A stretch of DNA of 64,000 nucleotides from Linum tenue (lineage: Eukaryota; Streptophyta; Magnoliopsida; Malpighiales; Linaceae): contig CAMGYJ010000011.1 in NCBI GenBank assembly GCA_946122785.1, positions 35,986,513 through 36,050,512 of the forward strand. Direction: 5' to 3'. The notes beneath the pieces are model-generated. The model was given only the letters and a program-made list of their open reading frames with translations, was not told the origin of the DNA and did not search any database. Positions 1 through 14,940 of this stretch are shown piece by piece (the first letter of the stretch is position 1; each line of letters starts with the position of its first letter). A program made the position numbers and the translations under genes.

Positions 1-745
1 TTACACAGATACTTTGCTCTAATAACTTGTGCCCACAAACTCTCCTGCTCCGTTAAGAGCCGCCATGCAATCTTGAGCATGAAAGACTCATTCATTCTAG
101 TAGCGCCTCTCAGACTGAGCCCGCCTTCCTCTTTTGGTCTACAGAGTGTTTCCCAGTCTATAAGGTGGATCTTTCGTCCCTGTTCAGAGCTCCCCCACAC
201 GAAATCCCTAATCTTCTTATCAATGTACTCCCTGACGCTAGCCGGAAGAAGAGATGTCTGCATAGTATAGGCTGGTAGCGACGACAGTACCGATTGTGCA
301 AGAGTTATCCTAGCAGCAAGACTAAGGGACTTCACCTTCCAACCTGCTAGTCGGGCGTCAATCCTGTCAATCAGTGCTGAGTAAGTTGCCTTCGAGACTC
401 TATCATGGATCACCGGGACTCCCAAGTACCTGCCCAGATTCTTCGTTTCTTGTATCTCAAGTGCCGCACTAATCTGGGTAGCTTGATTGACTGAGACGTT
501 CCCCGAGAAGAAAACACGGGACTTCGGACGACTAACTTGCTGCCCCGACGCTGCTCCAAACTTCTCAAGAAAATCCTGTATAGAAGCTACCTGCTCCGCT
601 GAAGCCTCTCCCATCAAGATGAGGTCATTTGTAAAAAATAAATGAGACAAAGCTGGTCCCTTCTGAGAGATCTTGATGGGATTCCAGGTCTTGTTTGCCA
701 CCGACTCACGAATTAGATGACCGAGCCGTCGAACTTTAAAATTCT
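1..745 (-). pseudogene. LINE reverse transcriptase fragment (L1-type non-LTR retrotransposon)
   Basis: Read on the minus strand, this stretch encodes the middle and C-terminal part of a plant LINE reverse transcriptase. Recognisable blocks in order are the catalytic block near 625-650, read here as HLFFTNDLILMGE where active copies have F-A-D-D, then the LGRYLGVPVIHDRVS block, the LSLAARITLAQSVLSSLP block, and the IRDFVWGSSEQGRKIHLI block. The sequence runs off the left edge, so the zf-RVT and RNase H parts would lie outside. The changed catalytic block and the lack of a long ORF mark it as dead. Both the family and the strand are clear. Confidence 0.85.
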
Positions 746-926
746 TGTTAGACATGATAAAAGAGTTTGGTTCCCCGAATTAAAAGGAAATTATACAGTA
801 AAGTCAGGTTACGATCAGCTCCCAAATCCCAATCCCTAAAACAAGAAAGACATATTATAACAAATCCAGCTATGACAAGATTACGAGCAATTAACATTAA
901 ATGACTTTAGACATATATATATAGAG

Positions 927-1203
927 AAAATGCTAGCGTACGCCTAGCGTTGTTCTCACACTTGATTTTTGCACTTCAATATATTTCGCTAGTGTACGTC
1001 AGGCGTATATTGTCGAGTTTCACTATTTAGAACACGAATTAATAGGAGTTTGGGGCATGATACTATAACCTAACCTCTAAATTCTCTAACCTAAGCGACA
1101 AGATTTATTTAATCTAAAAATAATAACAACCGACGGTTCTGATTCAACGAAATATATGGAAGTGCAAAAACCAAGTGTGAACACAGACGTATACTAGCCT
1201 TTA
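927..1203. repeat. Small foldback element bounded by TA tracts
   Basis: The left end (gctagcgtacgcct, then a block ending ttttgcacttcaatatattt) is matched in inverted orientation by the right end (atatatggaagtgcaaaa, then gtatactagcc). The inverted ends are about 50 bp. Both sides abut short TA tracts. No coding capacity is seen. Confidence 0.6.
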
Positions 1204-1214
1204 CCATATATATA

Positions 1215-1622
1215 TATGGTGGCGTCTTCAGTGCACTCACTTTTTTGGGTGCATTCAGTGCACTCACTTCATAACCGTCATTTTAAACACGTGATTCACG
1301 TCAAAATGATGTCAATCATCACTTATGATGTGATGAACAATAAAGCACATGAATTTGCACAAAAACTATTCAAGATTTACTTTAATTTGAAGGATTTAGA
1401 GACTAGAGATTTAGGGTTAGGTTTAGGGTTTACAGTTAGGGGTTTAGGGATAGAACTCAAAATTGGAGGTCTAGGGCTTAGGATAATCTGCTAATTAGTT
1501 GTTATCATATGCTATATCATCATATTACACTAATTCTACAAATTAAAATTCAAAATACGACACCTTAAGACTAGTTTTTGAGCTGGTGCATTGAACGCAC
1601 TCATTTTTGTGAGTGCACCGAA
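1215..1622. repeat. Small foldback element with telomere-like interior
   Basis: The left end contains two copies of gtgcactcactt-like sequence and the right end contains its inverse (acgcactcatttttgtgagtgcacc). The interior at about 1408-1480 holds degenerate plant telomere-like repeats (ttagggttaggtttagggtt). It follows a TA tract. The inverted match is short, so the exact ends are uncertain. Confidence 0.5.
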
Positions 1623-2026
1623 GTAGGCTTCTACGGTACCCAGGGTGAAATCCCGGGTACCGCATACCTTGAGTAAGAAAATGCTATCCAGGACTTGAAT
1701 TGACTAATCTTTCAGACATAATACTATACTCTAACCCTTAAAGATCAAAATCTAGGTCATAATTCTCTAAATCGTATACCCCAAGATCAATTTAATTAGA
1801 AACAATAATCGACGGTTATGATTCGTCCAAATATAGACAAAAAAATCAATGCATCATATTAGAGTTTATATTTTATGATTTAGATAATTAGGACCTAGGT
1901 TTCACTCATTAAGGATTAGGGTATAATATCTTGTCCAAAAATCCTGCTAATTCGAGGTCTAAATAGCGTTTTCATACTCAAGGTATGTGGTACCCCGGAT
2001 TTCACCTGGGGTACCGTAGAAGGCAC

Positions 2027-2029
<3 letters not shown>
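1618..2029. repeat. Micron-like foldback element, copy 1 (ggtacc family)
   Basis: It begins with tctacggtaccc and ends with ggggtaccgtagaagg, in inverted orientation. Each terminus is itself close to a hairpin (ggtaccccgg - spacer - ccggggtacc). The interior contains ccctaaccctt-like motifs. A long TA tract lies directly to the right. Copies 2 and 3 at 2498-2903 and 2951-3310 share most of the sequence. No ORF is meaningful. Confidence 0.7.

Positions 2030-2074
<45 letters not shown>
2029..2074. repeat. (TA)n microsatellite
   Basis: An uninterrupted run of TA dinucleotides of about 45 bp separates two foldback elements. Further TA tracts lie at about 2479-2497, 2903-2920 and 3311-3320, always at the boundaries of these elements. 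Confidence 0.95.
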
Positions 2075-2079
<5 letters not shown>

Positions 2080-2478
2080 AAGGCTAGCGTACGTCCGGGC
2101 GTACACTAGCCTACCGTACGCCCCATTGAGTTTTGCTATTTAGACAAAGAATTAATCGGAGTTTGGTACATGATACTATACCCTAACCCCTAATGGGTGA
2201 ATCCCAGTCCCCAATTCACTAACCCAAAGCATGGGATTCGTTTAATCTTAAAAATGAAAATCAACGATCCTGATTCGTCGAAATTTTCATTGATTTTCAA
2301 TTTAAGATTAAACGAATCTCATGGTTTGGGTTAGAAAATTAGGGATTGAGGTTTACCCATTAGAGGTTAGGGTATAATATCATGCCCCAAACTCCGGTTA
2401 ATTCATGATCTATATAACAAAACTCAATGGGACGTACGCTAACCTAGCGTACGCCCGGGCGTACACTAGGCTGAACCA
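2075..2478. repeat. Foldback element with gtacg-rich ends, TA-bounded
   Basis: The left end aaggctagcgtacgtccggg is mirrored by cccgggcgtacactaggct at the right. The inverted match continues inward over the actcaatgg block and a long stretch around gattaaacgaatc, so much of the element is palindromic. It lies between two TA tracts. Its ends resemble those of the element at 927-1203. Confidence 0.7.
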
Positions 2479-2497
2479 TATATATATATATATATAT

Positions 2498-2903
2498 GGG
2501 GAGTTCTACGGTACCCCGGGTGAAATCCGGGGTACCGCATACCTTAACTAAGAAAACCCTATCTAGAACTTGAATTGACTGATCTTTCGGACATTATACT
2601 ATACTCTAACCCATAAAGATCAAAATCTAGGTCTTAATTCACTAAATCTTATACCCCAAGATCAATTTAATTAGAAACAATAATCGACGGTTATGATTCG
2701 TCCAAATATAGGCAAAAAAAGTAATGCTCCATCTTAGGGTTTATAGTTTATGATTTAGATAATTAGGACCTAGGGTTCACTCATTAAGGGTTAGGGTATA
2801 GTATCATGCCCAAAAATCATGCTAATTCGAGGTCTAAATAGCGTTTTCATACTCAAGGTATGCGGTACCCCGGATTTCACCCGGGGTACCGTAGAAGTCA
2901 CCA
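2498..2903. repeat. Micron-like foldback element, copy 2
   Basis: The left end agttctacggtaccccggg is matched by the inverted right end cccggggtaccgtagaagt. The interior is nearly the same as copy 1 (atcgacggttatgattcgtc). TA tracts lie on both sides. Confidence 0.75.
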
Positions 2904-2950
2904 TATATATATATATATATACACATACATGGTACCGTATATATATACAT

Positions 2951-3310
2951 ATGGTGCATTCTAGGGTACCCCGGGTGAAATCCGGGGTACCGCATACCTT
3001 GAGTATGAAAACGCTATCTTGACCTCAAATTAACTGGATTTTTGGGCATGATACTATACCCTAACCCTTAATGAGTAAACCCTAGGTCCTAATTATCTAA
3101 ATTATAAACTATAAACCCTAAGATGGTGCATTTATTTTTTTGCCTATATTTGGATGAATCATAACCGTCGATTATTTTTTCTAATTAAATTGATCTTGGG
3201 GTATAAGATTTAGCGAATTAAGACCTAGATTTTGATCTTTAAGGGTTAGAGTATAATATCATGTCCGAAAGATCAGTCAATTCAAGTTCTGGATATCGTT
3301 TTCTTACTCA
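2951..3310. repeat. Micron-like foldback element, copy 3, opposite orientation and truncated
   Basis: It starts with ctagggtaccccgggtgaa and continues with the inverse of copy 2's interior (aaccgtcgattattttttc), so it lies in the opposite orientation. The right side stops at ttttcttactcaatatata and lacks the terminal ggtacc hairpin, so it is truncated at a TA tract. Confidence 0.65.
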
Positions 3311-3427
3311 ATATATATATGTCTAAAGTCATTTAATGTTAATGATTTTCCACTTCTATGCATCTTTTACTAAATCTGACATGAACTGGTTTAGCAGTAG
3401 CATACCATTTGCAAAACAGACATTAGT

Positions 3428-3710
3428 TAGGGGGTGTGCAACGGTTCGGTTCGGACCCAATTCATGAGAACTGCAATCCAATAGTGAAAGATATTTTAGG
3501 ATAAAAAACAGTCATTATGAAAAAAAATTCGGACCAACATTGTATTTGGTTCTTCATTCAGGTTCAAATGTCACTTCGATTAAGTTTTCTTCGGTATTTA
3601 TAAAATTTACAGGATAAAAACTGAACATTTGATTTGATATAATATGGTTCAAACATCAGTTAGGTTGGGTATGGGTCAAATCACTTTGGACTGAACCAGT
3701 ATACACTCCT
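3428..3710. repeat. Probable hAT-like MITE relic
   Basis: It begins agggggtgtgcaacggttcg and ends with gaaccagtatacactcct. This is the typical inverted ggggtgt / acacccc pattern of short plant hAT-derived elements, but diverged. No convincing target duplication was found and no coding is present. Confidence 0.4.
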
Positions 3711-3714
3711 AGAT

Positions 3715-4462
3715 ACGGGTGGAAATCGGCACTGTATCGGTATTCCAATACCAAATACCGAAATCCCGAATACCGAATTACACTCTAAAATCATCCCAAT
3801 CCTAATCCCTAAATATTTCGGTATCCTAATCGGTACTTCGGTATCCCAATTGGTATAACCAAATACAAAATTAATTATCTTTACAATTAATAATTAAATA
3901 TATAAATTAGATTTTATTGTTTAATTTAGGGCAAAGAGACTAAGCAAAGAGTCTTGAGTTTGCCTAGAGCTAGGATATGGATAAAGAGAATGGAGGAGAT
4001 GTGACATCTCAAGTTCTTGTCATTAGTAATCTTTAATTTGACGAATTGGAGGTTGAGAGACGACTAATACTAGTGTTTGATTTTTGGATGAGGGACGAGA
4101 GTGACTTAAATTGGAAAGTCAAATTTGAGTTGGATGAGAACTTCTAAGTTGTGAAATACCGATGGAATGATCTATGTATAATTAAATGACACTCTTGGTG
4201 GTTGAAGGTCGTGTAGTAGTGAGTGAGAGAGTCTAGTTGAGAGGATAAAAAATACACACTAGCTTATATTTCGATATTGATCGCTAGCTATTTCAGTATT
4301 TACCGATCTCAATCTCGTAATTCCTAATACCGAATAACAATTGAAATTCAATCTCAATCTTGATTTCAAGAAATAATACATATATTCGGTAATACCAAAT
4401 GTAGACAAATTCGGTACGGTATTCAATATATCCCAAATACCGTACCAAACTTCCAACCCTAC
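3715..4462. mobile_element. hAT-like MITE, 'gggtggaaat' family, complete copy
   Basis: The ends are acgggtggaaatcggcac and ttccaaccctac in inverted orientation, followed inward by inverted cggtatt/aataccg stretches. Flanking octamers tcctagat (3707-3714) and gcctagac (4463-4470) match at 6 of 8 positions and look like a decayed 8-bp target duplication. The same sequence, inverted, forms the host DNA around the LINE at 29.5-35.8 kb. The element lies just upstream of the lumazine synthase gene. Confidence 0.65.
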
Positions 4463-4687
4463 GCCTAGACACTACGGTATAACCCGGTCTGATAACGTTG
4501 ATATAGCAAAACATCCGGCAGGTAACACTGTAACAGTACAGAACAGCACACCGTGTCCAGTTCAGTTCAGAGAGCTTTCTGCTTCGTATTTTTGCCGGAA
4601 GTGGAATCATACATATATTCGCCGCTCTGCCTTTTCAATCTGTGCCCCCTTCTGTAGCAAAGCTCCGTCTCTCTCTTTCTTCCGTCA

Positions 4688-7896
<3,209 letters not shown>

Positions 7897-8689
7897 GACT
7901 GCTAATGGTAGAACACATCACGTCAAGTTTGGTTGCATTTGAGGGGAAACTCGCTCGGTGCAGTTGTCTGTTGCCCAACAATGGCTACTTCAGGTTCAAC
8001 TGCTGGTTTTAGTTTTCATTCGGATTGCTAGAATGTCTGAAATTTGAGATTGGTAGGACTGCAAAATTAGGCTGGTTCTTTTCCGTCGATTTTATAAATT
8101 GTTCTCCACGATTTGGAGCAGCATGGAGCTTGGAGGTGTAAGGTTGGAATAAAAACATGGTCGCCTGATTCAGGAACTTAATTGAGTGTTGCATTTTGCG
8201 TAATTGCTGCTAACTGCTTGATTATTCAACTGAACTCGGTATAATGATTTTCTGTATGTCCGATGTCGTAATTGACATCACAATATATGTATATATGAAG
8301 CTCGGTTTTCCATTTCTTTTCATTTATGCGCCCGAACTCCAGAGTTGCCCTACTCTTTCCCGTGGAGGTTGGAGAAGGTGGCTATGGGTCGTATGGATCT
8401 GTAACAAACGGACCTAATTGTAAATAGTTAGAAGTTGGCTATATGGGTCGTATGGCCAATCCACTCACAAAATTCGTGATATGCTTCAATTGATTGTTAA
8501 TCCGGGGCCAGTAGGAGCCATTGCCGGTGTGGGAGGTCCGCTGGGTGATCGGAATGGAGCTTGAGGCATTCTTCCACTACCGAACCAAGGTTTCAGGGGA
8601 GTTGATCCTGTTGTAGTGCAGGACCTAAGGTTCATGCTCCGATTCCTCTAGTTGTAGAGCGGGAGCAATTTCAAGCTCCGGCCCCAGGT
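7897..8689. other. Lumazine synthase 3' flank and ill-defined left end of a chromovirus
   Basis: The region directly after the stop codon is the presumed 3' UTR. From about 8450 the sequence becomes weakly readable as a retroelement leader, but I find no LTR end and no primer binding site. The 5' limit of the downstream chromovirus therefore cannot be set. Confidence 0.4.
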
Positions 8690-10821
8690 AACAATCATCA
8701 GCTTCCCCAATTAGACTTTCCATCCTTTAATGGTAAAGATCCTAGAGAGTGGACTAGGAAATACGAGAAACTGTTCGACATTTATGCTATCCCTAATGAC
8801 TAGAAAGTGAATTTAGCGGTGATCTATTTTGAGCGTCGTGCTGATATATGGTTTGAAGGAAGGTTGGAAGTATGATAAACGAGACTTAAATTGGGAAGAT
8901 TTAGTTGTTGCTTTATGCAACGGTTTGGGAATCGAACATATGGGGGTGTGGTAGCTGAGTTCAACAAACTCAAGCATCGAGGTTCTTTGGCAGAGTATCA
9001 AGAAAAATTCGAGGAATTACGTTCATTGATGTCCCGTTTTAATCTAGCTCTTGAGAAGATATATTTCATTAGTAGCTTTATTAGTGGGTTGGAGGAGGAA
9101 TTACGTCCTGTGATGTAGATGTGGAATCCTCGGTCTCTGGAAGATGCCTTTCAATTGGCTCAGCTAGAAGAAGCTTCCAATGTGGCAAGACAGAAGAAGT
9201 GGCGTGGCCATTCTAGTCCTTGACCCATGCTGCTACGTCGCACACTCATACTCCTCAAGCTCGTCGATGGGAAGGTTCGAGTAGCAAACCTGCTTGTATG
9301 GCTAAGGCTCCTATGATGAATCAAAAGTGAAATGGGGCCCGAGTGTTGTGTTACAAGTGTGGTAATAGGTACTTCTTTGGTCACGTTTGTGAACCTAAGA
9401 AGCAACTCAAAGTGCTACAGGATAATGATGATGAGGAAGGCGTTACTAAGGATTGGAGTGGTCCTGATGAAGAGGAGTTAGTGGATCCCGGTCTGGAAGT
9501 TCAACAATCGGAGTTATAAGAGGTGTCTATGCAGACTCTAGGCAGTGGAGGTCTGTCTAACTCACTGATTGTGCAAGGCCAGGTTAAGAAGGATAATATT
9601 TACAATTTGAGTGACACTGGGAGCACCCAGCTACCCACATATTCCTCAATAAAGCTAAGGCTAAGGATCTCATAGGTCAATTGGTTCTAGCCCCTACTCC
9701 ACTGAGGGTTAAACTAGCAGATGGTATCATATACTCTTGAGCAACATTGTATGCAAAGCTTTCTGTTGGGAGGTGCAAGGACATAAATTTACCTACGACA
9801 TGAGAATTCTGAGTTTGGGCTCTAATGATGCAGTTATGGGTTTAGATTTGTTAAAAATCATCAGTCCAATAAAGTTTGATTTTCTTTCTCTTCGGCTCTT
9901 CTTTGATCGGAAAGGTCAGGAGGTGGTTTTACAAGGAATACAAGACATGGCCCAGTGCAAAGCCATTTCTGGTAAGAGCTTCCAGAAGATTTTCAGACAT
10001 ACCAATGCAGTTTTTGTGGGACAGTTGTTCAGTTTGACTTTGGAGGCTGGTAATCTTGGCAAGGTACTTTTTTTTTGCTCCAGTGTTAGAAGAATTTGCA
10101 GATGTTTTCGAGAAGCCCAAATCTTTACCACCAGCCAGGATTATGACAAAACCATTCCATTGCAACCAAATTCTCAGCCTGTCAATCTCAGACCATGTCG
10201 TAACTCTATTCCCCAGAAGAATTAGATGAATCGATTGGTCAAGAAAATGATGGAGCCTCAATAGATTCAACCCAGCAGGAGTCCCTATGCTTCTCCGGTA
10301 TTACTGGTGCTCAAGATGGATAGCTCATGGAGGTTCTGTGTGGACTATCGTCAGTTGAATGATTTGACAGTCAAGGATAAGTTTCCTATACCCGTTATTG
10401 ATGATCTGTTATATGAACTTCAAGGTTCCAAGTTCTTTACCAAGCTTGACCTACTGTCAGGTTGCCACTAGATTAGAATGCACCCTGATGATCAACACAA
10501 AACTGCATTCAGAATCCACCAAGACCATTATGAGTTCAGGGTAATGCCATTTGGCTTAACCAATGCTCCAGCTACCTTTCAGGCTTTAATGAATCAGATT
10601 TTGCACCTTGCCTCAGGAAGTTCATCCTGATTTTCTTTGACGACATACTCATATATAGCACTGATCACGAGACTCGCCAGCAACATTTGGCAGCTACCTT
10701 GACTATCCTCAGGCAGAACACACTCTATGCCAAGCCATCTAAGTGCTCTTTTGGCCAAACTTAGTTCGACTATTTGGGCTACATTATCAACCAGGAAAGA
10801 GTCACCAGTGATCCAGCTAAG
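8690..10821 (+). pseudogene. Chromovirus-type Ty3/gypsy retrotransposon, part 1: gag, protease, start of RT
   Basis: This is the left half of a decayed Ty3/gypsy element. In order there is a gag core (PQLDFPSFNGKDPREWTRKY near 8700; FNKLKHRGSLAEYQEKFEEL near 8960), a zinc knuckle (CYKCGN...GHVC near 9350), the aspartic protease motif SDTGST near 9610, and reverse transcriptase with [20 protein letters not shown], a catalytic FFDDILIYS block and CSFGQT...FDYLGYIIN. Many stops and frameshifts interrupt it, including one in the RT block SGCH*IRMHPDD. The reading breaks at 10821 inside RT and resumes at 22751, where another element has inserted. Confidence 0.88.
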
Positions 10822-12108
10822 TGACACGCCTCTACCTTCACACTAGAAAGTGGCCAAGTGTAACCACCTACTAATGCGTAGTATAGCGGGTTCAATTCTA
10901 AAGGTTTAACTAAACTAGCAAGCAAAAACAGTGAAAGTTGTGTTCAAAGTTGAGAGAGGTCACCGAGATATGGTTCCCCCTAGACTGCAGTTAAGCCAGG
11001 TTGTAATTCACCAAGTTCAAGTTCAATTATAGTTATACCGCGGGAGGTTCTTAAACAGTCTGCAGTCTCAACTAAAGGTCTCCAGACCCTCTCAATCTGA
11101 GTCCCCAGCGGCGACTAACCTCAACCGGAGTAAACTGATTGAGGCCCTAACGAACCAAACCTCCTCTACCGGAGTAAATCCGGTACAAAATAGTGAATTG
11201 ACTCCTCGACTAAAGTCGTCAATTCACTACCTTCAATCAAGGGTGCTCTATCAACCTAGGTAGATATTCTCTTTCTAGGTCAAAGCAGAAATAACAGGAA
11301 TTTGATCAGGATTCATGCCATTCAGGAAATCAAACCTCAATTGAATATAATCAACATCAATGAATTCCTACTTGGGTTCATACAATCAGACCTAACATAC
11401 AAATCTAGGGTTCTTCATACCCAGGTGAGTGAGAGAGTTTACTCCATAGAGAGAGAAGGGAAATCAAACTCAGGTGCGGAAACCATGTTGTGAAGGATGA
11501 GATTCTACTTCTGGCAATCAATCGGCACTTCTCCAAGCTTAAGCCGAGCTCCAATGGTGATGAAGATTGATCTAGGGCGCTTGGAGAATCTGGTTCGTCA
11601 CTCTCTCTCTAGGTATCAGCTTTCTATCTCTAAAACTCGGAACCTTTCAAAAATTGGTCTTCTTTCCCTTAAAAAGCAGCAAGTCGCGATCCCCAGCCGT
11701 AATATCCGGTCGAGTATTTCAGGTGCCAGGCCGGGGATTTCAAAATGATGCGCAACGGCTAGGGGGTTAATACCCGATCGAGGTCCAGAATACCCGATCG
11801 GGTATTGTAGCTCCCTGGCCGGGACCCCTTCTGCCTTTTTGGCGTCCAAAACAGGAATCCCCGACCTCTCTTTGCATTTTACCCGGTCGGGTATTTAACT
11901 CATGGCGGGTATTTTGCTCTTCCAGCGCCCTTCACTCCAGTGTCCTCCTTTTTGACCCGAAACTCGTTTCCTCTCCTTCACGTCAACGCCAAGTCCTGAA
12001 ATATGACATAAACACACAACCTAGCGTGAAATCGGCTTAAAACACGAGAATCGACTCTCAAACGGCTCAAGAATGGAGGTATAAACATGTGCAATTAATG
12101 GTCTATCA
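10822..12108 (-). repeat. Athila LTR (3' LTR of the element)
   Basis: About 1.29 kb, nearly identical to 21392-22745 except for a deletion of about 70 bp just after position 10905 (the block starting gtcaacccgggtcctaggtg in the other LTR is absent). It contains several palindromic acccgatcgggtatt-like motifs near 11690-11920. Confidence 0.95.
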
Positions 12109-12125
12109 AATGCCCCCACACTTAA
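12109..12125 (-). other. Polypurine tract of the Athila element
   Basis: Directly inside the 3' LTR, the minus strand reads ttaagtgtgggggcatt. This purine-rich primer for plus-strand DNA synthesis is in the expected place. Confidence 0.8.
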
Positions 12126-13191
12126 CCGTTTGCTTGTCCCCAAGCAAACCTAACTTAAACCAATGCAGCTCTCCAGACCTGTATAAGAACAAACAACCCC
12201 GTTCGTCGGTAGAGGATTCTCTAGATCATATAGCAGCTTACGAGGTCAACTGGTCTTCTAAGACATCCCCTATCTCTCTCTCTATGCGAGTGCTAGACTC
12301 AAGCCAGGATCATGAGAAGCAGTGGAATTAAGACAATCAGTTCATAAGTAAAGGGACGCACCCCATTCAACAACCAAGGACTCATTGTACTGGGGTTCCC
12401 TTTCACTTCATTTCACCGTTGGAACCCCTTTTTGCATTTCATTTCACATTTCTTTTTCTTTTTCTTTTTTCATTCACTTGGTGGGGGGCCAACTGCAGTC
12501 TTTTGTACGGTCGACCCTTATTAGTTGAGCAAGAGCAATTTCTGTACATCTGTCACTCGCCAGAGTACTTCTTTTAACTCCTTTTCCTCAACTCGTGTGG
12601 AGGGTCAATGAAATTAAGGGGGGTCGGAATCTTTATCCGTGCCCTTAAAAACACATCCTCGAGTAGGCAAACCGTTCAACGGGTGAAAATTTTACTTGTA
12701 CTAGAGACAGCTTAGCTTCTCCTTGTAGGAGTACCCCACTAAGGATCACCAAAATCTCTTCCAAAACCCAATTTTTTGCAATGAACGGTGCCACACACGT
12801 TGGGCTTACCCCATGTTTAAGATTTCAATTATTCCGACATGGAGGACCAACTGTTTTTCATTTCACACATGAGAACCCTGTTCGATACACGAGTCCACAA
12901 CACAACTCAAAAGGAGTCACCAATACCACATGAATTCAACGGTCTTAATTCCACTAATTCACAAAATCAACCGGCACAGCGGAGAGATAGATAGGAAAAA
13001 TCTTATACTTCAACATCCTCCATAGTTCTACACTACCTCCCAAGGTTGCATATCACTATAAAGACTATCAATTCAAAGCATACTGAGCAGGCAGTTTGCA
13101 AAGAACACGTACTTGGAGCCCTCAAATCGAAATTTGGACAGTGGACTATGCTCCAAGCACACAAACAGATCGAAGAAGTCAATAGATACAT
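12126..13191. other. Athila 3' untranslated region
   Basis: A stretch of about 1.07 kb without a plausible ORF between the last polypurine tract and a second tract-like motif. It holds a pyrimidine-rich patch (repeated tttctttttc) near 12450. No host gene is seen. Confidence 0.6.
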
Positions 13192-13205
13192 CCCCCCACA
13201 CTTAA
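13192..13205 (-). other. Second polypurine-tract-like motif
   Basis: The minus strand reads ttaagtgtgggggg, the same core as the terminal polypurine tract 1.08 kb away. It lies between the env-position ORF and the 3' LTR. Confidence 0.55.
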
Positions 13206-13625
13206 GTTCGACATTGCCCTCAATGGAGGAGAGGGAAGGATAAGGGGAACGATGTTACCGGTATGCGCGGACTGCAGTGAGACTCGAAGGTGGACTAGTC
13301 GGAGTGAAACGGACTGGAATGGGACCAGTTGGTGCAAAGGCATGGCTAAAGAAGACACAAGCACTCAAGCACAGATACGTTAGGTCAATTGTCAGTCCCA
13401 TAGTACATAATCCAAAAGAAAAGAAAACAAACCAAACAAAAGCCAGTTTGCACTCCGAACCAAAACAAAAGAAACACAAAACGACCAGCGAGTACAGCCT
13501 ACTCGAGCTGACTGAACTCGATCTGCTCCATGAGGTCGACAACCCCATCTGTCGGTGGTGGCGGGAGTGGTGAGTGGTCCCACCGGGTAGTCCAGTGGCG
13601 GGTGGCAGGACTGGAGCAGGTGCTC

Positions 13626-14865
13626 CTAATACTCCATCATCCAGCGGTTACGATCCCGCTCCCACTCGATGCGAGCACTGGTGACTCCCTGCTGAGCCTC
13701 CATCTGGTCGAGGCGCTCGTCCAGAACCGCCATCCGAGAGTGACACTCGGCTTGGTGGGCCGAATATTGCTGGTAAAAATGGACCTGATGGTCCATGAGC
13801 TGCTGGTTCTGGACCTCGAGCTGCTGAAGCTGGAGCCCCATCTGATGGAACTGCTCTGTGAAGAAATCCTGGGGGGTGGGGGGGTGGGAGAGCGGGGGCT
13901 CGGGCTCATCAGCATCCATGGCCCCGCCATCATCATCATCATCATCATCATCGGCCTCATCCTCATCCTCGCCGGTGTAGTCCTCGTCCTCCTCATCTTC
14001 ATCATTATCATCTGCATCCTCCTTGGGAGGAAGAGACAACCCATCCACCCAGGAACGGTCTCCATCAGAGGCCAGCATGATCGCGTTGTGAAGCACCTCC
14101 CGGCTGAAAGGGGTGGAGCCGCCCCGTGTTGTGGCATCAGTAAGTCCCGCCAAGTCGATCTCGAAATGGCATCAGGGGACCACAGAATTGGTGGTTGGGT
14201 TTCCCGTGGCACCGAGAGAAGGTGGTGGCCACGAAAGAACCCAAGTGCAGCATGTGGTCCGGCTCCCCCATCAAGTACATGGCGTAGAGCACCCGCTTCG
14301 GTATCTTGTGGGAACCAGTGAAGTTGGGGACGATCGAGTGGGTGATCAAGAGGTTGAGGATGTGCCACTGTGGTTTGAGGGTGAAGACGTATGTATGGCC
14401 AACATCGAAGTAGTCCATCCCGTAGGCACGACGAGCTATGCGGCGGTAGAACGCGTCCTGGCTCCAGTCCTTCGGATGGGGAATCTCGATCTCATGGCGG
14501 GAGTAGGGGTGGTAGTGGATGCCCAGTGCATAGTCTAGCCCATCGATGCTCATCTCCGGTAGGTGCCCGCCCAGCCTGAAGGTGACACCAGTGGGGGAGT
14601 CCCGGGCCGCTTTGGAGAGGTACCGGAATGTGGTGTAGAACTCACACACCAGCTTCGTGTAGGTGGGCTCCTCGATGCACAACAGAACCTGCCAGTCAGG
14701 GTGGCTAATGGCGGTGCAGATCTCGTTCAGGCAGTGAAGGTGCTCGAAAACCACCCACTCCAAGTGGAGATGGCGCTGGAGCACTCCGTGTATGACCCGG
14801 CGCTACTGGTCAGCGTACTCCGGGTGCTGGCGCAGATCCTGCATGAACGGATGGTCGAGAGACAT
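13626..14865 (-). pseudogene. Athila env-position ORF (plant retrotransposon protein), broken
   Basis: This ORF follows integrase on the same strand, where Athila elements carry an envelope-like or 'plant transposon protein' gene. A start at 14865 (MSLDHPFMQDLRQ) is followed by an in-frame TAG at 14805-14803. The frame then stays open to about 14170 (TFRLGGHLPEMSIDGLDYAL; DAFYRRIARRAYGM; KRVLYAMYLMGEPDHMLHLG). A one-base shift near 14170 joins it to a second part that has an acidic Asp/Glu run (near 13925-14035) and a Gln-rich probable coiled coil (FHQMGLQLQQLEVQNQQL). I see no signal peptide or transmembrane segment in the readable parts. Similarity to the Athila ORF1/Transposase_32-like group is inferred from pattern. 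Its function is unknown. Confidence 0.7.
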
Positions 14866-14940
14866 GATCCTGCAAAATCAACAAACCAAAGGTGGAGCCA
14901 AGAAAATACGCGTTAGGCCCAAAAGTATGGGTTCAACAGT

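Noticed and set aside
1408..1480. Interstitial telomere repeats suggesting a chromosome fusion point
   Set aside because: The ttagggttt copies are short and degenerate and lie inside small foldback elements. Similar ccctaaac runs occur in the arms at 54603-54672, so they travel with the elements.
13530..14321. 263-codon plus-strand ORF with an Ile-rich stretch
   Set aside because: It is a shadow of the minus-strand Athila ORF. The poly-Ile comes from the (CAT)n/ATC repeat that encodes Asp on the other strand.
13637..14368. 243-codon minus-strand ORF with a poly-Met run
   Set aside because: It is another frame of the same repeat. The neighbouring frame carries the conserved pattern.
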